From Rhizobiales bacterium Ga0077545 (GTDB taxonomy: Bacteria; Pseudomonadota; Alphaproteobacteria; Rhizobiales; Methylopilaceae): a DNA stretch of 64,000 nucleotides. A program made the position numbers and the translations under genes. Positions 1 through 11,060 of this stretch are shown here, piece after piece. Within the stretch, counting starts at the first letter, position 1. Each line of letters starts with the position of its first letter. Below the pieces are notes generated by a model, which worked only from the letters and a program-made list of their open reading frames with translations, ran no database searches and had not been told where the DNA came from. The DNA is taken from positions 100,981 to 164,980 of the forward strand of contig LNEV01000017.1 of assembly GCA_001464335.1 (NCBI GenBank). The letters run 5' to 3'.

Positions 1-354
1 CGGCAGCGCGGCCAGCAGGGCATCGGCTCCCTCGTCCGGTAGCCGCTGGCCGAGCGCAAGCATGCCCCGGTGCAGATGAAAGCCGGCGATCGTGTCGAGC
101 AGCTCTTGGGGGGCGGTGAAAACCGGCACGTCCGGGGGAAGCTCCGCCAGAACCGGCGCAAGCCTCTCAAGCCGCTTCTCGGCGAGCAGCAAGGAGACGG
201 CCCGATGGCGGGGCGAAGCGATCAGTTTGCGCAGAACGATCTCGCCTTCGGCGATGAAGTGCCCGTCGCGGCCGACGAGATCACGCTCACGCACCTCCCG
301 GAAGGGAGCAATACCTGGATCTTCAACGCCGGTGATTGGAACGATGCGGGGCAT
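1..354 (-). CDS. TrmH/SpoU-family RNA 2'-O-methyltransferase, N-terminal part (cut by window edge)
   Basis: I read this frame directly from the minus strand. It opens at an ATG (354-352) and runs without a stop through the window's first base, giving 118 codons. The protein starts MPRIVPITGVEDPGIAPFR and continues with VRERDLVGR and FIAEGEIVLRKL. That is the N-terminal substrate-binding part of TrmH/SpoU-like enzymes, which methylate ribose 2'-OH groups of tRNA or rRNA using S-adenosylmethionine. The knotted catalytic domain lies outside the window, so the exact substrate cannot be judged. The frame stays open upstream of the ATG, but this start matches the usual family beginning. The next gene is divergent. 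Confidence 0.8.
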   Translation of the reverse strand, partial: MPRIVPITGVEDPGIAPFREVRERDLVGRDGHFIAEGEIVLRKLIASPRHRAVSLLLAEKRLERLAPVLAELPPDVPVFTAPQELLDTIAGFHLHRGMLALGQRLPDEGADALLAALP

Positions 355-424
355 CAGAGCGTCATAAAACGACTGCCACGCCCCAGTCCACAAACCTGAC
401 GCGACGCACACGGAGCTCACGCGC

Positions 425-868
425 GTGAACGATCCTTTCAATCTCGAGCGCTTTGTCAGCGCACAGACCGATATCTACGCCGATGCGCTTGCAGAACTGG
501 AAAGCGGCCGCAAGACGAGCCATTGGATGTGGTTCATCTTTCCGCAGCTTGCTGCGCTCGGCCGCTCCGAGACCTCCCTGCTCTACGGAATAAGCTCACT
601 GGAGGAAGCGCAAGCCTATCTCGCGCACCCCCTGCTCGGTCCGCGCCTGCTCACCTGCGCGCGAACGGTCAATGCGCTCTCCGGCCGTACGGCACATGAC
701 ATTTTCGCGAGCCCGGACTACCTCAAATTCCGCTCCTGCATGACGCTGTTTTCGGAAGCGGAACCGTCGCAATCCGTATTTACGGACGCGCTGGCAAAAT
801 ATTATGGCGGCGACGCGGACCCCGAGACCCTCTCGCTTCTGAGGGCACCCAGCGCCGCGCGTGGATAG
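425..868 (+). CDS. DUF1810 family protein
   Basis: A 147-residue soluble protein with the hallmarks of the DUF1810 (calpastatin-like) family: FNLERFVSAQ near the N-terminus, HWMWFIFPQL around residue 40, LLYGISSLEEAQAYLAHPLLGPRL, and a C-terminal stretch with FRSCMTLFSEA and KYYGGDADPETL. The length is normal for the family. The biochemical role of the family is not established. It starts at a GTG and stands alone, divergent from the methyltransferase gene and convergent with the epimerase gene. No signal peptide or membrane segment is seen. Confidence 0.88.
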   Translation: MNDPFNLERFVSAQTDIYADALAELESGRKTSHWMWFIFPQLAALGRSETSLLYGISSLEEAQAYLAHPLLGPRLLTCARTVNALSGRTAHDIFASPDYLKFRSCMTLFSEAEPSQSVFTDALAKYYGGDADPETLSLLRAPSAARG

Positions 869-901
869 CATCACGAAACGGTGAGACATCCCGTTTCGGC
901 G

Positions 902-1780
902 TCAGGCGAGGAGCTCCACGCTCATGCGCCAGTTGCGGCGCGCACCCGGTTCGAGACGGACAATGCCGGGCTTGTCCCAGATATCGCCCGCGAAGCCAGC
1001 CGGGTCGGAATGCCCCTGCCAGGGCTCGATGCAGACAAAGCCCGCGCCCGGCTTCGACCAGATGCCGAGATGGGGCGTATCGGGGTAGTGCACGTCGAGA
1101 TGGGGCCTGCCCGGCACGCCGTAAGACAGCGAACTGCCCTTCAGCGCCGTAAAGACAAGCGCATCCTCCGTGAACAGGCTGTCGTCGAGAACGAGCGTGT
1201 CGCCATCAAGCGGGCTCGGCTGTGCAGCAGGATCGAGCAGGCCATCCGCATCGAGCCGATGCAAAGGCAGATCGCTGTCATTGGCAAACACAAGACGATG
1301 CTCGGCCCGTGTGCCGCCATACGGCAGCGGCCACACGAAAGCGGGGTGGAAGCCGAGGCTCGCCGGAAGCGGCGCGGTCCCGGTGTTCGTCAGCTCCGCC
1401 TCGACATCGAGCTGATGGCCGGAAATGGCAAAGCCGAGATCGAGCGTGAACTCGAAGGGATAGACGGCGCGGGTTTCGTCATCGGAAGACAGGCGAAACA
1501 CCGCCTGTGCGTCGTCCGCCCGAAGCAGAGAAAATGTACGGCGTCGCGCGAAACCGTGGCGCGGCAGCTCATAGCTTTTGCCGTCGAGGCTGTAACGCCC
1601 GCCGTTCAGCGAACCAACGATCGGAAAGAGAACCGGCGCGCGGCCCGCCCAATAGGCCGCATCGCCGCTCCAGAGAAGATCGCGCCCCTCCTCGTCGCGC
1701 AAAGCCTGAAGCTCGGCGCCGAGAAGGCTGATATCGGCGGAAAGATGCGCGCCGGCGATCGTAATGACGTCTTCGCTCAC
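902..1780 (-). CDS. Aldose 1-epimerase family protein
   Basis: A 292-residue protein of the LacX-like branch of the galactose mutarotase fold. Such proteins bind hexose or hexose phosphate and interconvert anomers. Recognisable stretches are [37 protein letters not shown] and [12 protein letters not shown] at the N-terminal half, and [13 protein letters not shown] with a family-typical His in the middle. The length is normal. It lies downstream of rpoD on the same strand with a 22-base gap and may be read as a distal part of that transcript. The exact sugar substrate cannot be told from sequence. Confidence 0.85.
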   Translation of the reverse strand: MSEDVITIAGAHLSADISLLGAELQALRDEEGRDLLWSGDAAYWAGRAPVLFPIVGSLNGGRYSLDGKSYELPRHGFARRRTFSLLRADDAQAVFRLSSDDETRAVYPFEFTLDLGFAISGHQLDVEAELTNTGTAPLPASLGFHPAFVWPLPYGGTRAEHRLVFANDSDLPLHRLDADGLLDPAAQPSPLDGDTLVLDDSLFTEDALVFTALKGSSLSYGVPGRPHLDVHYPDTPHLGIWSKPGAGFVCIEPWQGHSDPAGFAGDIWDKPGIVRLEPGARRNWRMSVELLA

Positions 1781-1802
1781 CGGCCCGGCCCCGTCCGCGA
1801 TC

Positions 1803-3815
<2,013 letters not shown>

Positions 3816-3975
3816 GTCGTCCGTATCTTTGCACCGGGCCATCGGGCGGCCCCGGTTTGTCCACATCCATATATAGCGCAGGGCCCGGCCGCTTTGCACA
3901 CCCGGGCGAATCTCATACTCAGTTGTCCGCGAACCGTCTTAAGCAGGGATTAACCAGCCAAACGGCCTCCGAGGC

Positions 3976-5865
3976 TCAGAAACTCCGCGCAGGTCGCCCG
4001 GAAGCGGCACCAAAGCCTTCGATCATCGCTTCCGTGCCGTCAACCGTCTTGAGCTGCTGCTGAATATCGGCGAGACGGGAAAAATTCTCCTCGCTCAGAT
4101 CTTGCCCCAGAGCATCCTGCGCCGCGCGAAGCTCCTTATTTAGCGCATGAGCCTTCTGATGCAAGGCAAGGCTATGCAGGAAGCCGGTCTCGGCGTCTAT
4201 ATCATCCGCTTTCGGGGCGGCCCACCACAGGCCCGGCGTCAACGCCGCCTCCGCCCGGGCAAGCTCGGCGGACAGCCCGGCCCGCGAGATCGCCGCCTCC
4301 ATCAGCTCTCGCGTCTCGCTCTCGCCATGCGCCGCGGCATCGATGGCCACGGCGCGCAGGCGCACCAGATCGGGCGATGAGAATTCGACCTCGCAGATCG
4401 TCTCGGCATGGCGGTCGAACAGACGGGGATGGCGTATCAGGCACAGAAGCAGCGCCGCTTCCCGCACCTTGATCCGGCCGGATTGGCCAAACTGCCGCAA
4501 GAGCGGGCTTGCCTGCATCGGCACAGTGCTGCGCAGATTGGGCCGCTTGTCGGCGGTCCTCTTTTCCCCCCGCCGAAACGGCACAAGCTGCGCGGGCGGC
4601 GGCGCGAAAATCTGAAACTTCTCGGCCATAGCGGCCTGATAATGCCGCCGGACACTCTCGTCCCCGATGGAGCGGACGAGATCGTTCACGCGCTTTTCCA
4701 GCATGGCGCGGCGCTCGGGCGTGTCGGCGGGCGCGGCTTCGAGTTCCCGCTCCCACAGAACATCGACCAGCGGGCGCGCCTGTGCGAGCACCGCCTCCAT
4801 CGCATCCCGGCCCGCGCTTTTGATGAGATCGTCCGGGTCCTGGCCCTCAGGCAGGAAGGCGAACCGGAGCGAGCGGCCGGGCTTGAGGTGGGGCAACGCC
4901 ACGTCCACGGCGCGGAAGGCGGCGCGCTGGCCGGCCTTGTCGCCGTCGAAACACAGGATCGGCTCGGGCCCCATGCGCCACAGCAGTTCGAGCTGCCCCT
5001 CCGTCAGCGCGGTGCCGAGCGGGGCGACGGCATGGGCGATGCCCGCCTGCGCCAGCGCGATCACATCCATATAGCCTTCGACCGCGATCGCGGTTCCGGC
5101 TTGATGGGAGGCCGGGCGGGCGCGGTGATGGTTGAAGAGCACAGTGCCCTTGTGAAAGAGCGTGGTGTCCGGCGAGTTCAGATATTTCGCCTGTGCATCG
5201 GCCTGCATCGCACGCCCGCCGAAGGCGATCACCCGCCCCCGCACATCGTGGATCGGGAACATGATGCGGTCGCGGAAGCGGTCGAACGGTTCGGGGATGT
5301 CTTCGCCATGGACGACGAGCCCCGTCTCGATGAGATCGTCCATCGAAATGTTCTGCGCCAGCAAATGGTTCTTCAGCGCGTGCCGGTCGCCGGGGGCATA
5401 GCCGAGGCGAAAACTGGCGCGGGTTTCGGCGCGCAGGCCCCGTCCGTCGAGATAGGAGCGCGCCCGCGCGCCAGCCTGTCCCGCCAGAGCCGCCTCGAAG
5501 AATTTCGCGGCCATGTCCATGACATCGGCCAGGCTCGCGCGCCGGGCGAAGCGTTCCTGTTCCTGCGGCGCCGATTTCGGAACCTCGAGCCCCGCCTGCC
5601 CCGCAAGCCGCTCCACCGCCTCGGGGAAGGTCACGCCCTCCGTCTCCATGACGAAGCGGAACACGTCACCGTGCTTTCCACTCGAAAAACAGTGATAGAA
5701 GCCCTTCTGATCGTTCACGAAAAAGCTCGGCGTCTTTTCCTTGTTGAACGGCGAAAGCCCCGCAAATTCGCGGCCCTTCTTGGTGAGCTTCACGCGGCGG
5801 CCAACGACTTCCGACACCGGAAGGCGCGCGCGGATCTCGTCCAGAAATTCGGGGGTGAAGGCCAT
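3976..5865 (-). CDS. dnaG: DNA primase DnaG
   Basis: The replicative primase, 629 residues, which makes RNA primers at the fork with the DnaB helicase. The N-terminus MAFTPEFLDEIRARLPVSEV leads into the CHC2 zinc-ribbon region. Here the usual ligands are mostly replaced: the positions of Cys, His, Cys and Cys read Ser38, Asn41, Cys59 and Ser62 (GLSPFNKEKTPSF, YHCFSSGKHGD). The TOPRIM catalytic part follows with AVEGYMDVIAL and LCFDGDKAGQRAA. The C-terminal helicase-binding domain is divergent. The degenerate ribbon is, to my knowledge, shared by related alphaproteobacteria. rpoD follows on the same strand. Confidence 0.97.
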   Translation of the reverse strand: MAFTPEFLDEIRARLPVSEVVGRRVKLTKKGREFAGLSPFNKEKTPSFFVNDQKGFYHCFSSGKHGDVFRFVMETEGVTFPEAVERLAGQAGLEVPKSAPQEQERFARRASLADVMDMAAKFFEAALAGQAGARARSYLDGRGLRAETRASFRLGYAPGDRHALKNHLLAQNISMDDLIETGLVVHGEDIPEPFDRFRDRIMFPIHDVRGRVIAFGGRAMQADAQAKYLNSPDTTLFHKGTVLFNHHRARPASHQAGTAIAVEGYMDVIALAQAGIAHAVAPLGTALTEGQLELLWRMGPEPILCFDGDKAGQRAAFRAVDVALPHLKPGRSLRFAFLPEGQDPDDLIKSAGRDAMEAVLAQARPLVDVLWERELEAAPADTPERRAMLEKRVNDLVRSIGDESVRRHYQAAMAEKFQIFAPPPAQLVPFRRGEKRTADKRPNLRSTVPMQASPLLRQFGQSGRIKVREAALLLCLIRHPRLFDRHAETICEVEFSSPDLVRLRAVAIDAAAHGESETRELMEAAISRAGLSAELARAEAALTPGLWWAAPKADDIDAETGFLHSLALHQKAHALNKELRAAQDALGQDLSEENFSRLADIQQQLKTVDGTEAMIEGFGAASGRPARSF

Positions 5866-6029
5866 GAGAGATATATAGACCGATTGCGCCGCCCGGGGAC
5901 ACTTATCCCCGACATCCCCCGCCCGTCCCGCGCCCGGCCCCTATCGCTTCCGTAATTGCCCCAGATTGCCGCCTGGCGGAAGGCGCCCCACATTCGGGAA
6001 GTGCCACTGGAAAGCCGGAGGTCACTTCA

Positions 6030-6479
6030 ATGTATAGCCACATCCTCATTCCCACCGACGGGTCGGACATCGCCCGCAAAGGCGTCGATCACGGGCTCGA
6101 CCTTGCGCAGAAGATCGGCAGCAAGGTAACGGTCCTGATCGTCACCGAGCCCTATCCGATTTATGCCACCTCGGCGCATTTCTCATGGTCTCCGCCCGAG
6201 CGCGATATCGAGAAATACGACAGATCGCAGGATGCTTTCGCGCAGGCCGCTCTCGATCCTGTGCGCAACGCGGCGCATGCGCTGGGCATCGAGATCGACA
6301 CGCTTCATGTTGCCAAGGACATACCTTCTGATGCGATCGTACGCACGGCGGAGGACCGTGGCTGCGATCTGATCGTCATGGCCTCGCACGGGCGGCGTGG
6401 CCTTGTCCGGCTTCTGCTGGGCAGCCAGGCATCGCAGGTGCTGCACCACACCGACGTTCCCGTGCTGATCGTCAAATGA
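6030..6479 (+). CDS. Universal stress protein, UspA family
   Basis: A 149-residue single-domain Usp protein. It begins MYSHILIPTDGSDIARKGVD and ends with the ATP-binding signature GRRGLVRLLLGSQASQVL followed by HTDVPVLIVK, which fits the G-2X-G-9X-G(S) pattern of ATP-binding Usp proteins. The function in the stress response is general and the target is unknown. A GGAGG-like ribosome site (cggaggtc) lies just upstream of the ATG. It is divergent from dnaG. The stop codon overlaps a possible ATG of the small membrane-protein gene that follows. Confidence 0.93.
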   Translation: MYSHILIPTDGSDIARKGVDHGLDLAQKIGSKVTVLIVTEPYPIYATSAHFSWSPPERDIEKYDRSQDAFAQAALDPVRNAAHALGIEIDTLHVAKDIPSDAIVRTAEDRGCDLIVMASHGRRGLVRLLLGSQASQVLHHTDVPVLIVK

Positions 6480-6520
6480 CGTCCATCTTCCTGCCATCCC
6501 GGAGCGTCAGAATCTTGAAG

Positions 6521-6658
6521 ATGCGAACAGGGATGATCTACGGTCTCATTCTCGGCTCGGTCCTCGGCGGTGCCGTGTTCGACAATATCGGGCTCGGCAT
6601 CGGCATCGGGCTTGCGGGAGGCATTGCCTGGAACGCCTTCGAAAAGAAGGACGGTTGA
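6521..6658 (+). CDS. Small glycine-rich membrane protein
   Basis: A 45-residue peptide starting MRTGMIYGLILGSVLGGAV with one hydrophobic, glycine-zipper-like segment (GLGIGIGLAGGIAWNAF) and a charged tail, EKKDG. The chosen ATG is preceded by cttgaag. The same frame is open from an ATG at 6476 that overlaps the stop of the universal stress gene, which would add 15 residues. Small glycine-zipper proteins of this sort are common in alphaproteobacteria and have no assigned function. Its position suggests co-transcription with the stress protein. Medium confidence because it is so short. Confidence 0.5.
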   Translation: MRTGMIYGLILGSVLGGAVFDNIGLGIGIGLAGGIAWNAFEKKDG

Positions 6659-6665
6659 TGGCGCG

Positions 6666-7352
6666 TCACGCGCGCACGAGATGCCGGTTCCAGCGGCGTT
6701 CCAGCAGCCGGAAGCCCTGCACCAGAAGGAACGACAGCGCGAGATAGATCGCGCCCGCCGCCAGGAAGATTTCGACCGGCGTGTAGGTCTTGGCGATGAT
6801 CGTGCGCGCCATGCCGGTGAGTTCGAGCAGCGTCACGGTCGAGGCCAGGGCCGAGCCTTTCAGCATCAGGATGACTTCGTTGCCGTAAGCGGGCAGCCCG
6901 ATACGCGCAGCGCGCGGCAGGATGATGCGGCGGAAGGCGGTCACGCGCGACATGCCGAGCGCGCGCGTCGCCTCCACTTCCCCCACCGGCACGGCCTGAA
7001 TGGCCCCGCGCAGGATTTCGGCGATGTAAGCCGCTGTGTGCAGCGACATCGTAATGACGGCGCACCAATAGGCTTCGCGCAGGATCGGCCAGAATATGGA
7101 ATTCCTCACCGCCTCGAACTGGCCGAGCCCGTAATAGACGAGGAAAAGCTGAACCAGCAGCGGCGTGCCGCGAAAGAAGAAAATGTAGGCATAGGGAAAC
7201 GCCGAGATCAGCGGATTGGACGAGATGCGGCCCAGCGCCAGCGGCAGGGCAAGCGCGAGCCCCAATATGCCCGACACCGCCACGAGCTGGAGCGAGAGCA
7301 CCGCTCCCTGCAGAAGCTGGGGGAGCGAATCCCACATGAGCTGGAAGTTCAT
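6666..7352 (-). CDS. Polar amino acid ABC transporter permease (HisM/ArtM type)
   Basis: An inner-membrane permease of 228 residues with about five hydrophobic segments. It carries the EAA-type coupling loop EATRALGMSRVTAFRRIILPRAARIGLPAYGNE, which contacts the ATPase. Family features also include FFFRGTPLLVQLFLVYYG and LKGSALASTVTLLELTGMAR. It is the last gene of a four-gene operon, in transcription order ATPase, binding protein, HisQ-type permease, HisM-type permease. Its start overlaps the preceding permease stop by four bases. It forms the membrane channel with the other permease. Confidence 0.93.
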   Translation of the reverse strand: MNFQLMWDSLPQLLQGAVLSLQLVAVSGILGLALALPLALGRISSNPLISAFPYAYIFFFRGTPLLVQLFLVYYGLGQFEAVRNSIFWPILREAYWCAVITMSLHTAAYIAEILRGAIQAVPVGEVEATRALGMSRVTAFRRIILPRAARIGLPAYGNEVILMLKGSALASTVTLLELTGMARTIIAKTYTPVEIFLAAGAIYLALSFLLVQGFRLLERRWNRHLVRA

Positions 7353-8041
7353 GCGTGCACCCGCCGGATCCCGCGATTGGTGCGCCGCTCAAGAAGCTGA
7401 AGCCCGATCGTCGCGACGATGGTGATGCACAGATACATACATGCCGCCGCGAGATAGAACGTGAACGGCTCCTTCGTCGCCCCCGTCGCAATCTGCGCCT
7501 TGCGCATGATTTCCTCGAGCCCGATGACAGATACGAGCGCGGTGTCCTTCATCAGCACCATGAACAGATTGCCGAGGCCAGGCAGCGCGATCCTCCAGAG
7601 CTGCGGCAGCACGATGCGCCGGAAGATGCGCGCTTTCGAAAGGCCGAGCGCCTGCCCCGCTTCGTATTGCCCGTAAGGGATTGTCAGCAGCGCCCCGCGA
7701 AAAACCTCGGTTGCGTAGGCGCCGAAGCACACGGCGAGGGCAAACGTGCCCGCGGCGAACGGACTGAGTTCGACAAAACCGCCGCCGAACCAGCCGGAAA
7801 CGGTCGTCAGCACGCTCGTCGAGCCGAAATAGATCAGCAGAACGACGACGAATTCCGGAACGCCCCGAAACAGGGTCGAGTAGAGATCGCCGGCGATCCT
7901 TAAAGGCCGGAGGCGCGAGCTTTTCATCACGGCGCCGAGCAGGCCAAGGCCAAGGCCAAGCACGAGCGCGGCCAGCGCCAGCCGGATCGTCATCCACGCG
8001 CCGAGGAGAAGCTGGTGGCCGAAGCCCTGAAGATCGATCAT
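7349..8041 (-). CDS. Polar amino acid ABC transporter permease (HisQ/ArtQ type)
   Basis: A 230-residue inner-membrane permease, the partner of the next gene. The first segment is MIDLQGFGHQLLLGAWMTIRLALAALV-like, typical of HisQ proteins. The central region has LFRGVPEFVVVLLIYFGS, and the coupling loop reads EAGQALGLSKARIFRRIVLPQLWRIALPGLGN. About five membrane helices are predicted. It lies 57 bases after the binding-protein gene and overlaps the next permease by four bases (ATGA). Together with that permease, the ATPase and the binding protein it makes a complete importer. Confidence 0.93.
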   Translation of the reverse strand: MIDLQGFGHQLLLGAWMTIRLALAALVLGLGLGLLGAVMKSSRLRPLRIAGDLYSTLFRGVPEFVVVLLIYFGSTSVLTTVSGWFGGGFVELSPFAAGTFALAVCFGAYATEVFRGALLTIPYGQYEAGQALGLSKARIFRRIVLPQLWRIALPGLGNLFMVLMKDTALVSVIGLEEIMRKAQIATGATKEPFTFYLAAACMYLCITIVATIGLQLLERRTNRGIRRVHA

Positions 8042-8098
8042 CGGAGCCGGATCGGAAGAAAAAGGCCGCCGCGCACGATGCGGGGCGGCCTCACCTTA

Positions 8099-8842
8099 TC
8101 AGCGGATCGAGAAGGGGAAATACTTCTCGTTGATCTTTGCGTAGGTACCGTTGTCCATGATCGTCTTGAGCGCCGTGTTCAGCTTGGCCAGCAGGTCGGT
8201 GTCGGCCTTGCGGACCGCGATGCCGATCTTGTCGTCGTCGAACACCGGCTCGCCCTTGAACTCGAAGTTCTTGCCGGTCTCGCTCTGCAGCCATTCATAG
8301 GCCGGGTAGACGTCGGCGATGACCGCGTCGGTGCGGCCGGCTTCAAGGTCGAGCCAGGCGTTTTCTTGCGTGTCGTACAGGCTGACCTTGGCCCCCGGCA
8401 CGTTCTTTTCCAGCCATTCGGCGGCAAGCGTCGCGCGCTGGGCGCCGATCGTCTTCGACTTCATGGCCTCCGGGCTGATGTCGAGATCGGTGCCCTTCTT
8501 GGCGACGTATTGCAGCTTGTTGGAATAATAGGGGTCGGTAAAGCTGACCGCCTTCAGGCGCTCTTCGGTGATCGACATGGAGGCGACGACGAAGTCGAAC
8601 TTCTTGTTGTTCAACGCCGGGATCATGCCGTCCCAATCCTGCGCCACGATGGTGCAATCCGCCTTCATCTCGGCGCAAAGCGCGTTGGCAATGTCGATGT
8701 CGAAGCCGGTGATGTTGCCGCTTGCATCCTTGGTGTTGAAGGGCGGATAGGCCCCTTCCGAACCGACACGATAGCTCTCCGCATGGACCGCGGAGACCGA
8801 AAGGGCCGCGAACGCGGCGGCGGCGAGAACTCTGAACATCAT
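8099..8842 (-). CDS. Periplasmic amino-acid-binding protein (LAO/HisJ type) of the ABC importer
   Basis: A 247-residue periplasmic solute-binding protein with a cleavable signal peptide, MMFRVLAAAAFAALSVSAV, ending near HAE. The mature N-terminus YRVGSEGAYPPFNTKD and the stretches FDIDIANALCAEM, DWDGMIPALNNKKFDFVVASMSITEERL and FTDPYYSN are diagnostic of lysine/arginine/ornithine- and histidine-binding proteins (SBP family 3). The substrate is therefore probably a basic amino acid, or octopine/nopaline-like, but this is inference. Two adjacent ATGs (8842 and 8839) overlap the stop of the ATPase gene, indicating translational coupling. Confidence 0.93.
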   Translation of the reverse strand: MMFRVLAAAAFAALSVSAVHAESYRVGSEGAYPPFNTKDASGNITGFDIDIANALCAEMKADCTIVAQDWDGMIPALNNKKFDFVVASMSITEERLKAVSFTDPYYSNKLQYVAKKGTDLDISPEAMKSKTIGAQRATLAAEWLEKNVPGAKVSLYDTQENAWLDLEAGRTDAVIADVYPAYEWLQSETGKNFEFKGEPVFDDDKIGIAVRKADTDLLAKLNTALKTIMDNGTYAKINEKYFPFSIR

Positions 8843-9624
8843 ACGACCTGCTCCCTGTTATGCAGATGTTGGCTCGCCATGAACTGGCGGCAGCGGGCGG
8901 ATGTCGGATGGTCGAACACCTGTTCCGGGGTGCCCGCCTCCTCGATCCGTCCGGCGTGAAGAAAGATCGCCTGGGTTGAAACGTTCCGGGCGAAGCGCAT
9001 TTCGTGGGTCACCAGCAGCATGGTGCGGCCCTCCTGGGCGAGCGCCTGGATGACGCCCAGAACCTCCCCGACCATTTCGGGATCGAGCGCCGAGGTCGGT
9101 TCGTCGAACAGCACGATTTCCGGCTCCATGGCCAGAGTGCGGGCGATGGCGGCGCGCTGCTGCTGCCCGCCCGAGAGCATCATGGGATAGGAATGGGCCT
9201 TGTCGGCAATGCCGACCTTGTCGAGCAGTTTCTGCCCCCGGGCCAAAGCCTCGGCGCGGGACAGGCCGAGCACCTGAATGGGCGCCTCGACGACGTTCTC
9301 GATGACCGTCATGTGTGGCCACAGATTGAAATTCTGGAAGACGAAACCGAGCTTGGAGCGCAGGCGCGAAATCTGCCGCGAATCGGCGGCCGCGAGCGAT
9401 CCGTCCTTCTGACGCTTCAGGCGAATTTCTTCGCCATGCAGGATGATCTGCCCCTCATCGGGCTGCTCCAGAAGGTTCAGGCAGCGCAGAAGGGTCGATT
9501 TTCCGGAGCCGGAAGTGCCGACGATCGCGATGACGTCTCCCGTCCGCGCCTCGATGTCGATGCCCTTGAGGACCTCAAGCTTGCCGTATGCCTTGCTGAT
9601 CCCCCGCGCGGTCAGCGCAGGCAC
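8839..9624 (-). CDS. Amino acid ABC transporter ATP-binding protein (HisP/GlnQ type)
   Basis: The 261-residue ATPase that drives the importer. It has Walker A GTSGSGKST around residues 36-44, the Q-loop FVFQNFNLWPHMTV, signature LSGGQQQRAAIARTLA, Walker B IVLFDEPTSALD, and the switch His in LLVTHEM. The insert LKRQKDGSLAAADSRQ before the Q-loop is typical of HisP-like ATPases. The start is a GTG; an aaggagag site lies about 30 bases upstream, so translation may begin earlier in the same frame at a non-standard codon. First gene of the operon. Confidence 0.93.
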   Translation of the reverse strand: MPALTARGISKAYGKLEVLKGIDIEARTGDVIAIVGTSGSGKSTLLRCLNLLEQPDEGQIILHGEEIRLKRQKDGSLAAADSRQISRLRSKLGFVFQNFNLWPHMTVIENVVEAPIQVLGLSRAEALARGQKLLDKVGIADKAHSYPMMLSGGQQQRAAIARTLAMEPEIVLFDEPTSALDPEMVGEVLGVIQALAQEGRTMLLVTHEMRFARNVSTQAIFLHAGRIEEAGTPEQVFDHPTSARCRQFMASQHLHNREQVV

Positions 9625-9751
9625 GGCGTTTGCCTCGTCTGGCAGAACACACTCTCCTTATTGCATCGCCACTCTCTTCAACCGCTCGGTTTGAGTCAAT
9701 TCGGCTAAAGAGCAAAAGCCATGATAAAAAAGTGGAATTTCGCCGGAACGC

Positions 9752-9777
9752 AAAAAGCCCGGCCTAAGCCGGGCTTT
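9752..9777 (-). terminator. Rho-independent terminator after the cold-shock gene
   Basis: The stem GCCCGGC/GCCGGGC with a four-base loop is followed, read on the minus strand, by a run of five T. It lies 32 bases beyond the stop of the cold-shock gene and separates it from the ABC operon. Confidence 0.85.
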
Positions 9778-9809
9778 CACAAAGTGGCAGAAGTCTGCCC
9801 TCTGACGGA

Positions 9810-10016
9810 TCAAACCGTCTTGAGGTTTGCAGCCTTGCTCTTGCCGCGGTCGGACACGATTTCGAACTCGACCTTCTGGCCCTCGTTCAGGCTGTAGATG
9901 CCAGCCTGCTCAAGCGCCGTGGCGTGAACGAACACGTCCGGACCACCGGCATCCGGCTGAATGAAGCCGTAGCCCTTCTGCGAGTTGTAAAACTTAACCG
10001 TACCAACATTAGCCAT
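9810..10016 (-). CDS. Cold-shock domain protein (CspA family)
   Basis: A 68-residue single cold-shock domain: [19 protein letters not shown], then [13 protein letters not shown] and a C-terminal [12 protein letters not shown]1 (KGYGFI) and RNP2 (VFVHA) nucleic-acid-binding motifs are intact, so it should bind single-stranded RNA/DNA as an RNA chaperone. The ATG at 10016 has a very strong upstream site (aggaggccagaca), which fixes the start. The longer open frame upstream is not needed. A terminator follows. The roughly 60 bases before the ATG hold an inverted stretch (gcacac...gtgtgc) and may be a structured leader. Confidence 0.95.
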   Translation of the reverse strand: MANVGTVKFYNSQKGYGFIQPDAGGPDVFVHATALEQAGIYSLNEGQKVEFEIVSDRGKSKAANLKTV

Positions 10017-10244
10017 TGTCTGGCCTCCTGACTTGCACACCCCGAAGAGTGTGCGCCGCAAACTCGATTTTGGGACACTTGCGGCACGCTAGGCAGGCAA
10101 GGCAAACCAAAAATCGTTCTCAGCCCGTCAAACCAAATCAGCATGGCGGGCTGGGCTCCTAGATGGCCCACGGATGTGGCAAAGGCAAGGACGCGGTCGA
10201 GGTTTCGCGATCCTCCGAGAGGGCGGGCTGTCGCAAACCTCAGG

Positions 10245-10868
10245 TCAGGGCTGGAAGATGGCCCGCACGAAATCGCGGTAGAGCAGCACCTGCCGGGGAA
10301 GGATCGTCGCATCCTTCAGCGCCCGGCCCAGAATAAGCGCCCCCTCCACCAGCGAGGCCGCCATATCTGCCAGCGCCTCCAGGTCGATCTTCTCCTTCGG
10401 CGGATAGATCTCGGCGATGAGGTCGAACCGCGCCCGGAAACGGCGGCGCCAGACGAGGATGGATTCCGCGTTCATGTCGCGGATGTCCTGATCGAACAAT
10501 TGATCCTGATAGCAGAAGCTTGCCGCAAGGCAGCCGGGGTGATGTTCCGGCAGGTCGGCCAAGGCTTCGGCGAAGAGTTTCAACCCGACAAGAAAGCCGT
10601 GAAGCGGGTCGTCGTGGAGCTCGTCGCCGCGCGTGAAAATACCGTCCAGCACGTCCCGGTCCTGCGCCAGATAGCGCAGCATCAGGGCACGTGCGAGCGC
10701 GTTCTTGTCCTTGAAGTGATAGAAGAAGCCCGACTTGGTGATCCCGACATCGACGATCAGTTCGTCGATGGAGGTCGCCGCAAAACCCTTGGCGACAACG
10801 GCGCGCTCGGCCGCTTCGAGCAATCGCTCGCGGGTGTCGGTCCTGCGTCGGTCGGCGGTTTCGAGCAT
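10245..10868 (-). CDS. TetR/AcrR family transcriptional regulator
   Basis: A 207-residue repressor-type protein. The N-terminal helix-turn-helix domain (TRERLLEAAERAVVAKGFAATSIDELIVDVGITKSGFFYHFKDKNAL-like, residues about 12-58) is clear TetR. The C-terminal ligand-binding part contains HPGCLAASFCYQDQLF, seen in one TetR subgroup, and no ligand can be named. It is divergent from the homocysteine S-methyltransferase gene, with a 192-base shared upstream region, so it may control that gene as well as itself. No clear palindrome was picked out there. Confidence 0.9.
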   Translation of the reverse strand: MLETADRRRTDTRERLLEAAERAVVAKGFAATSIDELIVDVGITKSGFFYHFKDKNALARALMLRYLAQDRDVLDGIFTRGDELHDDPLHGFLVGLKLFAEALADLPEHHPGCLAASFCYQDQLFDQDIRDMNAESILVWRRRFRARFDLIAEIYPPKEKIDLEALADMAASLVEGALILGRALKDATILPRQVLLYRDFVRAIFQP

Positions 10869-11060
10869 GATCTTGCTGTACCTCGGGTGCAGTTATGCCT
10901 CCAGCTTATTTCCGGAGTGTTTCGAGCCTTCCGTGCCGCACAACGAAACCCGAGCAGGCACAGGGCATTGGCGGGCATCGCAAAGGCTTGACCACGCGCT
11001 TTCTATTCGGCGCGCCAGCGCGTCTCTAGGTTCCGCCTCCGGGTGGAAGTTCTGGAGCAC

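Noticed and set aside
70..399. Plus-strand open frames over the first 400 bases
   Set aside because: The minus strand carries a clear TrmH-family N-terminus across the same bases; the plus frames are its shadow.
10017..10244. A possible riboswitch before the cold-shock gene
   Set aside because: Only a short inverted stretch is seen; nothing matches a named class and cold-shock leaders vary widely.
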